From an uncultured bacterium (GTDB taxonomy: Bacteria > Patescibacteriota > Minisyncoccia > Phycocordibacterales > CAIRYW01): 39,625 nucleotides of DNA. The notes below the pieces were generated by a model that was not told the DNA's origin, ran no database searches, and was given only the letters and a program-made list of their open reading frames with translations. A program made the translations under genes and the position numbers. Where the stretch lies: assembly GCA_903882905.1 (NCBI GenBank), contig CAIRYW010000028.1, positions 1 to 39,625 of the forward strand, in the 5' to 3' direction. This document shows, in pieces, positions 23,818-32,313 of this stretch. Every line of letters starts with the position of its first letter. Positions within the stretch are counted from its first letter, which is position 1.

Positions 23818-24852
23818 TTATTCATTAATAATTTTAATTGCTTCTCTAGAATATTTATTAAAAATATCTTGCATTTTAGCTTCCAATTCTTCATCATCAA
23901 CCTTAAGTTCAGGTACAAGAAGTTTTCGTGAATTTTTTTCTTGAAATGCATTCAATTCATCTTTTAACTCACTCCAAAGAGTTGAAAGAAGTATTTCCTT
24001 TTTTCCAATACGCTGACCAGATTTTTCCTTTAAGAAGGATATCATTGCTGAAGCTAAAAACTGAACTTCAAGAAGCATTCTGTAATCTTGTACATCTTCA
24101 AAAGAAGGAGTTCTAATTTCCAGACGAAGTCCTGAATGCTCAGTTCTTTCATACTTTTCCAAAGGCTGAATGCGATAGCTTGGAAACCATTTTTTACCAC
24201 TAATTCTTCCCGAAGAAACAAATGACAATGAGACTAAATCTGATAAAAGAAGACTCTCTTGATATAATTCTGGATCATCTTTTAATTGTTCTGGTATTCC
24301 TAAATTAACATGCAGCGGAGCATATTCTTCCAAATACTTTACATCTTTTTCTGGAGGAAATTTTATGAGCTTTTCTAAATCATGAAGTATTCTAGCTTGA
24401 ACATCTGCACTATAAGAATAATCTGGTCTAAACTCAAAGACAGAGTAACTATCAGTACCTGAAGGTATACCAATTTCTATGCACATTCCAGCAAGATTAT
24501 ACGAAACTGATTTCTCTGGAACTTCGAGCTCGATACCAATTGTTGGTAAAATGCTCCTTTTTTTGTACGCATCTTTTTCTCTTACTGCCAAAGCTTTCAT
24601 TTTATCCAACTCTTTCTCAATATCCAGAACAGTAGCGTCTGGATTATTCAAGAAAAAACTTAAAAGATGAAGTTTTATAGCAGGTCTTGCGGTATTTGGT
24701 AAAGATTCAATAAAATCCTTGAGTCCGTCTAATTTTTCTTCTGCCGTTTCAAACCTATTATTATCTTCTATAAAAAGTGAACCTTTTGTGAAAGGTAAAT
24801 CTTCAAAATCTCTTGGGTTAGAAATATTTTGTTCATCAATAGTCTCAGGCAT
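23818..24852 (-). CDS. Unrecognised protein in the zwf-gnd operon
   Basis: A protein of 344 residues (ATG at 24852, one base after the zwf stop; an upstream in-frame start at 24879 would overlap zwf). Residues ~100-260 contain IGIELEVP, FEFRPDYSYS, APLHVNLGIPEQL and GLRLEIRTPS. Alternating Glu-rich strands and the HVN are faintly like amidoligase/glutamine-synthetase-fold ligases (GxExE, HxN), but this is a weak resemblance, not an assignment. The N-terminal ~95 residues are helical and charged. It is soluble, with 6 bp to gnd downstream. Confidence 0.6.
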   Translation of the reverse strand: MPETIDEQNISNPRDFEDLPFTKGSLFIEDNNRFETAEEKLDGLKDFIESLPNTARPAIKLHLLSFFLNNPDATVLDIEKELDKMKALAVREKDAYKKRSILPTIGIELEVPEKSVSYNLAGMCIEIGIPSGTDSYSVFEFRPDYSYSADVQARILHDLEKLIKFPPEKDVKYLEEYAPLHVNLGIPEQLKDDPELYQESLLLSDLVSLSFVSSGRISGKKWFPSYRIQPLEKYERTEHSGLRLEIRTPSFEDVQDYRMLLEVQFLASAMISFLKEKSGQRIGKKEILLSTLWSELKDELNAFQEKNSRKLLVPELKVDDEELEAKMQDIFNKYSREAIKIINE

Positions 24853-24853
24853 A

Positions 24854-26233
24854 TTATTTTTCCAAATTTCCTCTATCAATTCCTTTCTGATAGATTTTTA
24901 AATCATTTTTCTTCATATTTTTTTCAATTCCAGAAACAATTCTCCATGCTTCTTTCATCTCGCCTGTTGAAACGAAGAGTGTCTGATCTCCGGACAGTGC
25001 ATCTACAAAGAGTTTTTCGTAGGGATAGAAAAATGGCGAAACACCATCTTCTTTGTAATGAAATTGCATATATTGCTTTTCAATCTCAAAACCAAAACCT
25101 GGTTTTTTGGCAGAGAACTCAATTTCAATTTTTTCTTTAGGTTGAATTTCAAAAATAAGCTTATTTGGCGTTCCTAAAAACAGTTCATCTGGTGTATTTT
25201 CAAAGTAAGTTATTTCAATGAATGCTTCAGTTTTTGAAAACCCTTTTCCATGCTCGATTACAAAATTAACATCATTCCATCTATTATTATCAACTTTCAA
25301 ATTAGCTTTAAAATAAGTTTCTGTTTCTGAATTTTCAGAAACACCTACTTCATTTTTGTACCCATCATATTGAGCCCTAGTTGCTTCATCTTTAACTTTG
25401 ATAAGCTCCAAAACTTTTTCTCTTTCACTTCTGATACTTTCGGCACTAAATTCTTTTGGCATTTCCATAGCAATAAGAGAAAGAAGTGAAAGTAAATGAT
25501 TTTGTCCGACATCTTTTAGTGCTCCAACTTTGTCATAAAAAGAACCTCTTTCTTTTACAGAATTTTCTTCAAACATTTTTACAGAAATCGATCTTATGTG
25601 TTTACTGCACCAAAGTGCTTCAAATAAGGGATTAGCAAATCTAAATACTAAAAGATTTTGAATTGTCTCTTTGGCTAAATAATGATCAACTCTAAAAATC
25701 TGATTCTCCATAAATAAAGTTCCTAACAGTAGATCTAATTTCTCTGCTTCATCTGCATTTTCACCAAAAGGTTTTTCTACTAAAATCTTTATCCATCCTT
25801 CTTGTTGATCAAATCCTGGGGCACAAGGAATGGCAAGTCCAGAACCGGCGATCATCTCAAAAAGTTCTTGATACAAAGCTGGAAAAACTGCAAGATAAAA
25901 AAGTTTGTTTGAACATCTTTTTAATCTCTCATCTCTTTCTCCAAGCTTTATACTTAAATCGTTAAAAGTTTTTTTATCCTTGATATCTCCCGGTAGATAA
26001 AAAAACTTTGAGAAAAATTTTTCTTCTTGTTCACTGTATTTCTCCCTTTTTAAAACTTCTTTAATCCAATCTCTCCATTCATTATCTGTTAGAAGCTTTC
26101 TTGAAATACCAATAATCTCAGTATCCTGGGGTAAAATGCCTTTTTCATAAATATCAAAAAAAACTTTGGCTAGTTTTTTTTTAAACAAATCTCCGGTAGC
26201 TCCAAAAACTACAATTGTAAGAGGGTGTTGCAT
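24854..26233 (-). CDS. zwf: Glucose-6-phosphate 1-dehydrogenase
   Basis: A 459-residue enzyme, first step of the oxidative pentose phosphate pathway. The dinucleotide motif GATGDL is at 11-16, EKPFG at 153-157 and the catalytic RVDHYLAKE at 181-189 (the usual form is RIDHYLGKE, so Gly is replaced by Ala). A TATAAT box lies 12 nt before the ATG. It leads a run with the unknown protein and gnd. No 6-phosphogluconolactonase is in the window. Confidence 0.96.
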   Translation of the reverse strand: MQHPLTIVVFGATGDLFKKKLAKVFFDIYEKGILPQDTEIIGISRKLLTDNEWRDWIKEVLKREKYSEQEEKFFSKFFYLPGDIKDKKTFNDLSIKLGERDERLKRCSNKLFYLAVFPALYQELFEMIAGSGLAIPCAPGFDQQEGWIKILVEKPFGENADEAEKLDLLLGTLFMENQIFRVDHYLAKETIQNLLVFRFANPLFEALWCSKHIRSISVKMFEENSVKERGSFYDKVGALKDVGQNHLLSLLSLIAMEMPKEFSAESIRSEREKVLELIKVKDEATRAQYDGYKNEVGVSENSETETYFKANLKVDNNRWNDVNFVIEHGKGFSKTEAFIEITYFENTPDELFLGTPNKLIFEIQPKEKIEIEFSAKKPGFGFEIEKQYMQFHYKEDGVSPFFYPYEKLFVDALSGDQTLFVSTGEMKEAWRIVSGIEKNMKKNDLKIYQKGIDRGNLEK

Positions 26234-26255
26234 TTTGATTTTTGAATTATAAACC

Positions 26256-27308
26256 TTACGGATGAAAAAAGAAGGCTGTAGCTATAATTACGTAAGCAAC
26301 TAGCAATTGGATCCCTTCAAACCAATTACTTTCGCCATCTTCGATAATAGAATTGACCACAAACACTGAAAATACAAGAGCTACGAGCTCAAAGGTACTG
26401 AAAATCAGATTCATCGGTTGTGCAAAAAACAGACTAGTTATTACAAGAGCTGGAGCCACAAACATGGCAATTTGAGTAGCCGAACCAATTGAAACCTGAA
26501 GAGCTAAATCCATCTTATCTTTAACTGCAACAGTAATCGCAGAAACATGTTCTGCAGCATTGCCAATTATTGCTACAAAAATAACTCCAATGAAAAGTTC
26601 TGTCCAACCGAAAGCCAAAACAATTGGCTCAATTGATCCAACAAGAATTTCACTCATCACTGCCACAGCAATTGTTGCAACAAGTAAAATTAAAATACTT
26701 TTTGACTTACTCCACTTAGCCTCTACTTCTACTTCCGCAACATCTTGAGTATAAAGATGCTTGTGAGTATGAAGTGAAAAAAATAAACTTGCAATATAAG
26801 CAATTATCATAAAGATTGAAACAGCAACACTTAATTTTTCAACGACACCAGACGCTACACCTGGAGACGTTTGCAAAAAAATAGCTGGAATAACTAGGGC
26901 AACAACAGCAAGTAACAATGTTGACCCGCTTGCCTTTGCAGCAGTAATATTAAATTTCTGATTTTCTCTTTTTCTCCCTCCAAAAAAAATTGCCATTCCA
27001 AGTACTAGTAAAAGGTTTCCTAAAATAGAACCCGTAATTGACGCCTTAACAACTTCAATTAATCCTGCTTGCAGAGCAAGAATACCAATTATAAGTTCAG
27101 TTGCATTACCGAAAGTCGCGTTTAAAAAACCACCAACTGCAGGTCCTGTATATATTGTAAGTTCTTCTGTTGCCTCTCCAATATATTTTGCCAAAGGAAC
27201 AATTGCCAAAGCAGATAAAATAAAAAGAGTAAGAGCCGGTTGATTAAGCCAATCAGCTATTAATGTTACTGGTACAAAAATTAAAAGAGCGAGAAAGAAT
27301 TTATTCAT
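26256..27308 (-). CDS. Calcium/proton antiporter (CaX/ChaA family)
   Basis: A 350-residue protein with about 11 hydrophobic helices. The two alpha repeats are clear: GGFLNATFGNATELIIG in the first half and GNAAEHVSAITVAVKDKMD in the second, each with the acidic ion-binding Glu. An acidic/His-rich loop (THKHLYTQDVAEVEVEA) lies between the halves. It exports Ca2+ in exchange for protons across the cytoplasmic membrane. It is 10 bp downstream of the 129-aa protein. Confidence 0.93.
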   Translation of the reverse strand: MNKFFLALLIFVPVTLIADWLNQPALTLFILSALAIVPLAKYIGEATEELTIYTGPAVGGFLNATFGNATELIIGILALQAGLIEVVKASITGSILGNLLLVLGMAIFFGGRKRENQKFNITAAKASGSTLLLAVVALVIPAIFLQTSPGVASGVVEKLSVAVSIFMIIAYIASLFFSLHTHKHLYTQDVAEVEVEAKWSKSKSILILLVATIAVAVMSEILVGSIEPIVLAFGWTELFIGVIFVAIIGNAAEHVSAITVAVKDKMDLALQVSIGSATQIAMFVAPALVITSLFFAQPMNLIFSTFELVALVFSVFVVNSIIEDGESNWFEGIQLLVAYVIIATAFFFHP

Positions 27309-27318
27309 TAAATTTTAA

Positions 27319-27708
27319 TTAAAAATAGCTTGGATTTTGATAATGTAAATTATGGGCTGCACCATGAGCTCCAGTTTGAAGTGATCTAATTTCACCTTCC
27401 ATTCGAATTTTTTCTCGAGTTAATTCTTCCAACTGTCTCTCCTTTAATGCTATATCTGCTTTTCCGGAACTTGTGTTGAAACCTCTTCTGCCTGCCATAA
27501 GTATTTCCTGTCTTAATCTGTTTACTCTGCCTTCAATTGTTTGTTTTTGAAGTCGTTTATGCGAAAGTTCTTGGTTAATTCTATCTCCCTCACGTCTTTC
27601 AAGAGCTTCTTTTTGTCTTTTTGCCTCTTCTAACATCCTTCCTCTCTGATCGTTATAGAGACTGCCTCCTTGTTTATTTAAATTGCTTCCTAAATCACCT
27701 AAGCTCAT
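27319..27708 (-). CDS. Hypothetical coiled-coil protein
   Basis: A 129-residue soluble protein that is almost entirely charged helix (about 15-105: REGDRINQELSHKRLQKQ ... LKERQLEELTREKIRM), with a short Gly/His/Asn-rich end. There is no known motif. TGG-TAAAAT (27715-27723) lies 6 nt before the ATG, so the start is well supported and the mRNA predicted leaderless. It follows glgA by 18 bp. Confidence 0.65.
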   Translation of the reverse strand: MSLGDLGSNLNKQGGSLYNDQRGRMLEEAKRQKEALERREGDRINQELSHKRLQKQTIEGRVNRLRQEILMAGRRGFNTSSGKADIALKERQLEELTREKIRMEGEIRSLQTGAHGAAHNLHYQNPSYF

Positions 27709-27726
27709 GTAATTATTTTACCACCT

Positions 27727-29262
27727 TTAATCATGTAAAACACCCTTAGGCTTTGGATTCAAAATATTTGATTTAACTGATTGTTTTACTTTATTAAAAA
27801 GAATCATATATTCCCTTGCTGATCTGTCCCAAGAAAAATCTCTATTCATACCTGTTTTCTGTAATTTAATCCAAACTGGTTTATTTCTGAAATTTTCATA
27901 AGCACGCATCACTGAGATTAGCATTGAAAAAGAGTCAAATTTTGAAAAAACAAAACCATTACTTTCTTTATTATTAGGAGAGTAATCTACAACTGTATCA
28001 GCAAGTCCTCCAGTTTTTCTGACGATTGGCACAGATCCATAATGCATGGCTTCCATCTGAGTCAATCCTGAAGGCTCAAACTTTGAAGGAATGAGTACAC
28101 TGTCTACTCCAGCAAATGCCAAATGAGGAAGCTTTGGATCAAATCTAAAATTTACAGAAACTTTTTTTGGAAATTTTTCTGCAAGTTCATTAAAAAATTC
28201 CATGTATCTTTGATCCCCTTCACCCACAACCACAAGTGCAATATCTAATTCTCTTAAAAGAGATTTAAGTACAGGGTTTAAAAGATCAAATCCTTTTTGG
28301 GCAGACATTCTACTTAATATTCCAATGATAAAAGTATTATCTGTAATTTCAAGATTCAAATCTTCTGCTAGTTTTTTTCTATTCGCAACTCTTTTTTCTA
28401 AATCTTTTGCTGAAAATCTTGAAGCTAAAAGTTTATCATCATTGATTTCCCATACTTTATAATCAACACCATTTATGATTCCTGAAAGATTTTCTTTCCT
28501 CTCAATAAGTAACTCTCCAAGTCCTTCTCCATATTCTGGTGTCAATATTTCTTTGGCGTAAGTTGGCGAAACTGTATTAATTGCATCAGCATACATAATT
28601 CCCCTACGCATTCCATTAAGCTGAAGAAGTCGTGGATCTTCAAACGCTGGTATTGGAGATCGTCCGTCGTCCAAATCAATTTCATCTGCAAATCTATGTC
28701 TAAAATTTCCTTGGAAATAAAGATTGTGAATACAAAAAACACTCGAAACACCTTTAAACTTCTCCAACATTGAATAGTCTGATTTAAAATAATTTGGCAA
28801 AAAACCAGTATGCCAATCGTTCGTCATAATTATATCTGGCATCCAAGAACCAAAACGAAGAAACTCCAACACTCCTCTTGAAAAAAGAGCCCATCTTACT
28901 GGGTCATCTGCGTAGCCGTAAATATTTGCTCTACTTCCAAAGTACTCCTGATTATCCAAAAAATAAGTAGTGACTGCATCGTCTTTTTTTCCTTCTGCTT
29001 GCAACTTCCAAACATCGCAAAAAAAGAATTGATCTTTTTCTTTGTTACCTGTTGGAACTTCAAGACCTTTCGCCTCAAGTGTTAAGTTTAAATCTTTTCC
29101 TACATCTAAATATTTTGGAATCATCAACCTAACATCGTTTCCAAGCTTTGACAGTGCAACAGGTAAATCGTGCATCACCGATCCCATACCTCCAACTCTC
29201 GCATAAGGAGCAGCTTCTGTTGCCACAAAAAGTATTTTCATAGAGTCTTTCTTAAAAATCAT
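27727..29262 (-). CDS. glgA: Glycogen (starch) synthase, GT5
   Basis: A 511-residue GT-B enzyme that extends alpha-1,4-glucan from a nucleotide-glucose. It shows the N-terminal ATEAAPYARVGGMGSV (the usual KxGG is RVGG here), the NDWHTGFLP acceptor region, and the C-terminal PSKFEPSGLTQMEAM (E-x7-E nucleotide-sugar motif) with KTGGLADTV. The ATG at 29262 is favoured over the ATG at residue 8, because TGC-TACAAT (29269-29277) sits 6 nt before it. glgP lies just upstream, so synthesis and breakdown are adjacent. Confidence 0.95.
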   Translation of the reverse strand: MIFKKDSMKILFVATEAAPYARVGGMGSVMHDLPVALSKLGNDVRLMIPKYLDVGKDLNLTLEAKGLEVPTGNKEKDQFFFCDVWKLQAEGKKDDAVTTYFLDNQEYFGSRANIYGYADDPVRWALFSRGVLEFLRFGSWMPDIIMTNDWHTGFLPNYFKSDYSMLEKFKGVSSVFCIHNLYFQGNFRHRFADEIDLDDGRSPIPAFEDPRLLQLNGMRRGIMYADAINTVSPTYAKEILTPEYGEGLGELLIERKENLSGIINGVDYKVWEINDDKLLASRFSAKDLEKRVANRKKLAEDLNLEITDNTFIIGILSRMSAQKGFDLLNPVLKSLLRELDIALVVVGEGDQRYMEFFNELAEKFPKKVSVNFRFDPKLPHLAFAGVDSVLIPSKFEPSGLTQMEAMHYGSVPIVRKTGGLADTVVDYSPNNKESNGFVFSKFDSFSMLISVMRAYENFRNKPVWIKLQKTGMNRDFSWDRSAREYMILFNKVKQSVKSNILNPKPKGVLHD

Positions 29263-29314
29263 GTGATTATTGTAGCATAATTTAACCTCTAAATGGCGCT
29301 TTTATCGTTTAAAT

Positions 29315-31747
29315 TTAAGATTTTTTACTTGCATCTTTAGGAAAATATAATTTCGAAACATAATCTTCCAACATTCTTTTTGTTAAAAAATTTTTTTCAA
29401 TTTCCGAAATGGCAACTTTCATCTTTTCTATCCACAAAGTAGGAATGCCTTTTGGCCTATCGAAGAAAAGTGGAATTATTTCTTCCTTAAGAGTTTTATA
29501 CATCATGTCAACTAAATTTTCCTCAGGAAGAACCCAACCAATATTTTGGTGTTTTGCTTCAGCAACCCAACCTCCATTTGTAGTCAAATTTAAGACACCG
29601 TTTAAACAAGCTTTCATTCCACTAGTCCCGCAAGCCTCACGCTCTGGAACAGGTGTATTAAGCCAAATATCTGCCCCTTTTGACAAAGTTTCCGCCAATG
29701 TCATTGAATATCTAGGCAAATATATGATTTTCCCCTTAAAAAGTTCCCCTTGGAGTAACGAGGTCAATGTTGAAAGCATAGAAACTGCATGTTCGTCTGA
29801 AGTGTTTGCCTCTCCTGAAATAATAATTTGAACCGGCATAACAGGATTATTTAGAATCTCATAAAGTCTTTCTGGATCGCTAAAAATAATTTCAGGTCTC
29901 TTATATGGAGTAAATCTTTTAGCCCAAACTAGAGTAAGGGCATTTGGGACTAATTCTTGTCCAGTATTTCTTTTTATCATCAAAGCTAACTCTTCTTTAT
30001 GCTTCATGTGTTCTCTCCATAAAACTTCAGGTTTCAAAAGTGAAGCATCTTTGAGCACATTAGCTTGCCATCTATGAGCAGAAACCCCATTTGTGATTTC
30101 AAACAATTGGCTATGTTCGTGAAGTTTTTTTTCTGCAGATGCATGCATTTTACTTACCGCATTTGCACGTATTACATTCTTAACCAAAAATCTTGTGGCC
30201 GAAAAAACATTTTGGTCTGTCTGCGCTCCTAATGTAAAAAAATCGTCTAAATTTATTTTCATTTCCTTAAAATATGGGCCCAGAAAATTTTCTGCGTCAT
30301 TTTTACTTATGAAAAGTCCAGCATCTGGAAGTGGTGTATGTTTTGTAGCTACCACAAAAGGTTTAAAAGTTTCCAAGGTCTTAACGAAACCGCCAAACTT
30401 TGAAGAATTTTCAGCTGCAAGCGCCATCAGAGCAAAAGCAGTATGTCCTTCATTCAAATGATAAATCGAAGGATGAATATTAAGTGCTTTTATAAGCCTG
30501 AGACCTCCAATACCAAGTAAAATTTCTTGAGTTAATTTTTTTTCAAATTCTACTGGATATAACTCCTTAGTCATATTTATTTTTGTTTCATCATTTTCTG
30601 GAACAGAAAAATCAAGCAAAAAAAGTCTTGCGGTATTTTTTTTCAATTGCCACGCTCGGGCAAAATATATTCCCTCCTTCATTGGAACAGAAATTTTAAC
30701 CTCCTTTCCTTCTTTGTCTTTAATTAAGGTAAAGCCCGCAAAAAGTGGATCAACAACTGAAGTTAAAGGAGCGTTTGTGACTTTAAATCCTTCCGAATAC
30801 AAAAGCCCAATTGCAATAAAAGGTAAACCTCTTTCAGACGCTTCTTCAATTGTGTCTCCAGAAAGTACCCCAAGGCCTCCTGCATAAATTGGAAGATTGT
30901 CACTTATACCATATTCAGTCGCAAAATAAACCACAGGTCTTTCTACTAAATTTTCAAATTCCATTGAATCTGTCTCAATTCTGTATATACCCTCGCCCAA
31001 TAAATATTTTATATTTTTTTTCGTTTCTTCTGGATTTAAGACATTAATACCATCTACAACTTGTGCCGCCGCATAATCATTCCCACCAGGAAATATTGCG
31101 TCTCCCATAAAAAGAGCAGATTCTTTTGGCAATTTAAAATATTCGAGAATTTCGTTCATCGCAAGACCTTTATCGACGCCCTTAGGAGTAATATCAAGAG
31201 TCGTTGTACCTCCAATTTTGACTTCATAATTTAGCAATTTTTCTTGCAATAATTTTCTTATTGGCTCTCTTTTGGTTCGGTCAGGATCCCAGATTATTTT
31301 TTCACTAAGTTCCCAATCTGGATCATACATAGCCAAACTCATTTGACCTTCCTTATCGGCAATTTTTCCACGCTTATCAATAAAAAGTTGTTCATAGCCC
31401 GTTTCCTTAATTACTTCTAGACAAGCTTCTGTAATTTTTTTCTTCTCCTCTTCTGCCAATTCCTTTTTATATAAAGCCTTAAGCTCACCATTTTCAAATG
31501 TGTAAAAAGAAGTTCCGTTTGCTGGCAAAATAACAAGATTTGATAAATTTGGATCTTTTCCCAATGGTTCAAATAATTGCTTTTCAAATTGACTCAAAAG
31601 TCCACCCGAAATAACTCCGACTTTAAACTTCGAAATAAGTGAAGAAAAAAGCTTAATCATTTCCTCATCCATGCGAGTTCGGCTTTCTGTAAGTGTTCCG
31701 TCCAAATCAAAAGCGATTATTTTTTTATCTTTGTATTTTTCCTCCAT
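29315..31747 (-). CDS. glgP: HAD phosphatase - alpha-glucan phosphorylase fusion
   Basis: About 810 residues. Residues ~8-255 are a HAD domain (FDLDGTLTESRT nucleophile motif, SGGLLSQ, and FMGDAIFPGGND late motif) of the phosphomannomutase/Cof type. Residues ~265-810 are a short GT35 phosphorylase with YFATEYGISDNLPIYAGGLG, KHTPLPDAG, ISGEANTSDEH and the PLP-lysine motif EACGTSGMKACLNG (archaeal/Thermotoga-like form). It releases glucose-1-P from glycogen. The HAD part may process the product, which is inference. The ATG at 31747 is chosen over the upstream TTG; it lies at the foot of a 14-bp helix in the leader. Confidence 0.9.
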   Translation of the reverse strand: MEEKYKDKKIIAFDLDGTLTESRTRMDEEMIKLFSSLISKFKVGVISGGLLSQFEKQLFEPLGKDPNLSNLVILPANGTSFYTFENGELKALYKKELAEEEKKKITEACLEVIKETGYEQLFIDKRGKIADKEGQMSLAMYDPDWELSEKIIWDPDRTKREPIRKLLQEKLLNYEVKIGGTTTLDITPKGVDKGLAMNEILEYFKLPKESALFMGDAIFPGGNDYAAAQVVDGINVLNPEETKKNIKYLLGEGIYRIETDSMEFENLVERPVVYFATEYGISDNLPIYAGGLGVLSGDTIEEASERGLPFIAIGLLYSEGFKVTNAPLTSVVDPLFAGFTLIKDKEGKEVKISVPMKEGIYFARAWQLKKNTARLFLLDFSVPENDETKINMTKELYPVEFEKKLTQEILLGIGGLRLIKALNIHPSIYHLNEGHTAFALMALAAENSSKFGGFVKTLETFKPFVVATKHTPLPDAGLFISKNDAENFLGPYFKEMKINLDDFFTLGAQTDQNVFSATRFLVKNVIRANAVSKMHASAEKKLHEHSQLFEITNGVSAHRWQANVLKDASLLKPEVLWREHMKHKEELALMIKRNTGQELVPNALTLVWAKRFTPYKRPEIIFSDPERLYEILNNPVMPVQIIISGEANTSDEHAVSMLSTLTSLLQGELFKGKIIYLPRYSMTLAETLSKGADIWLNTPVPEREACGTSGMKACLNGVLNLTTNGGWVAEAKHQNIGWVLPEENLVDMMYKTLKEEIIPLFFDRPKGIPTLWIEKMKVAISEIEKNFLTKRMLEDYVSKLYFPKDASKKS

Positions 31748-31868
31748 CCCGTTAGAGACAGACAATGTTTACATTGTCGTCGTGCTTAGCTACTAAGTCT
31801 TTATATTTATTTTTACTACAATTTGTTATTTTATTCATTATATTTAACTAAAGGGTCTCTAACGGGAT
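31746..31868 (-). promoter_or_regulatory. Structured glgP leader with 14-bp clamp helix
   Basis: ATCCCGTTAGAGAC (5' arm 31855-31868 in RNA sense) pairs perfectly with GTCTCTAACGGGAT (31746-31759), whose last two bases are the A and T of the glgP ATG. Inside are hairpins GACAATG/CATTGTC (about 31771-31788) and CTTAG/CTAAG (about 31784-31797). The promoter TGT-TATAAT (31883-31891) would start the RNA a few bases before the 5' arm. The layout is that of a cis-regulatory RNA that hides the start region. Confidence 0.55.
31752..31838 (-). CDS. Possible 28-aa leader peptide of glgP
   Basis: The ORF MNKITNCSKNKYKDL... ends VNIVCL and stops 4 bp before the glgP ATG, with its last codons inside the 3' arm of the clamp helix. 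A ribosome on it would melt that arm. It has no Shine-Dalgarno. It could be chance. Confidence 0.3.
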   Translation of the reverse strand: MNKITNCSKNKYKDLVAKHDDNVNIVCL

Positions 31869-31882
31869 CCATAAGTCCAAAA

Positions 31883-31891
31883 ATTATAACA
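31883..31891 (-). promoter_or_regulatory. Extended -10 promoter of glgP
   Basis: TGT then TATAAT on the minus strand, about 15 bp before the clamp helix. No clear -35. Confidence 0.55.
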
Positions 31892-31904
31892 TAGTAGATA
31901 AACA

Positions 31905-31933
31905 AAAATCCGCTAGGATTTCTAGCGGATTTT
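31905..31933 (-). terminator. Terminator downstream of khpA
   Basis: 12-bp stem AAAATCCGCTAG/CTAGCGGATTTT with a 5-nt loop and T5 after it on the minus strand. It ends the rpsP-khpA unit just before the glgP promoter. Confidence 0.85.
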
Positions 31934-31958
31934 TAAACAAATTATACTTTTCTATCTA

Positions 31959-32303
31959 TTAGATTTTTAGATCATCCATTGCCTCGTCAACACTCTTCAA
32001 TTTTGATGGAGCTGTTGCAGACAAAACTGGAGCTCCTTCTCGTTCTCTCATTCCTCCTTCTGGTTCATTAATTTTTAGATTAACTCTTGCATTGTTTTTC
32101 ATACCAACGACTTTCAAAAGTGTTCTGATAGCTTTTGCAGTATTTCCTGCGCGACCGATAACCTTTCCCATATCGATAGGGTCGACTGTAAGTGTTAGTA
32201 GAACCCCCATTTCATCGACTGTTCTACCTATATTTACTGCATCTGGCTTTTCAACTAGTGCTTTAATAACAAATTCTAGAAATTCAACATCTCTTTCGTT
32301 CAT
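31959..32303 (-). CDS. khpA: KH-domain RNA-binding protein (KhpA-like)
   Basis: A 114-residue protein with one type II KH domain (about 1-80); the GxxG loop is GRAG in DMGKVIGRAGNTAKAIR. The C-terminal ~30 residues (REREGAPVLSATAPSKLK) form an extension not found in compact KhpA. KhpA binds RNA, often with KhpB, and affects cell division or translation. It lies downstream of rpsP, the usual position in many bacteria, but here separated by 460 bp of nested inverted repeats. Confidence 0.9.
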   Translation of the reverse strand: MNERDVEFLEFVIKALVEKPDAVNIGRTVDEMGVLLTLTVDPIDMGKVIGRAGNTAKAIRTLLKVVGMKNNARVNLKINEPEGGMREREGAPVLSATAPSKLKSVDEAMDDLKI

Positions 32304-32313
32304 ATAGTTCTGG

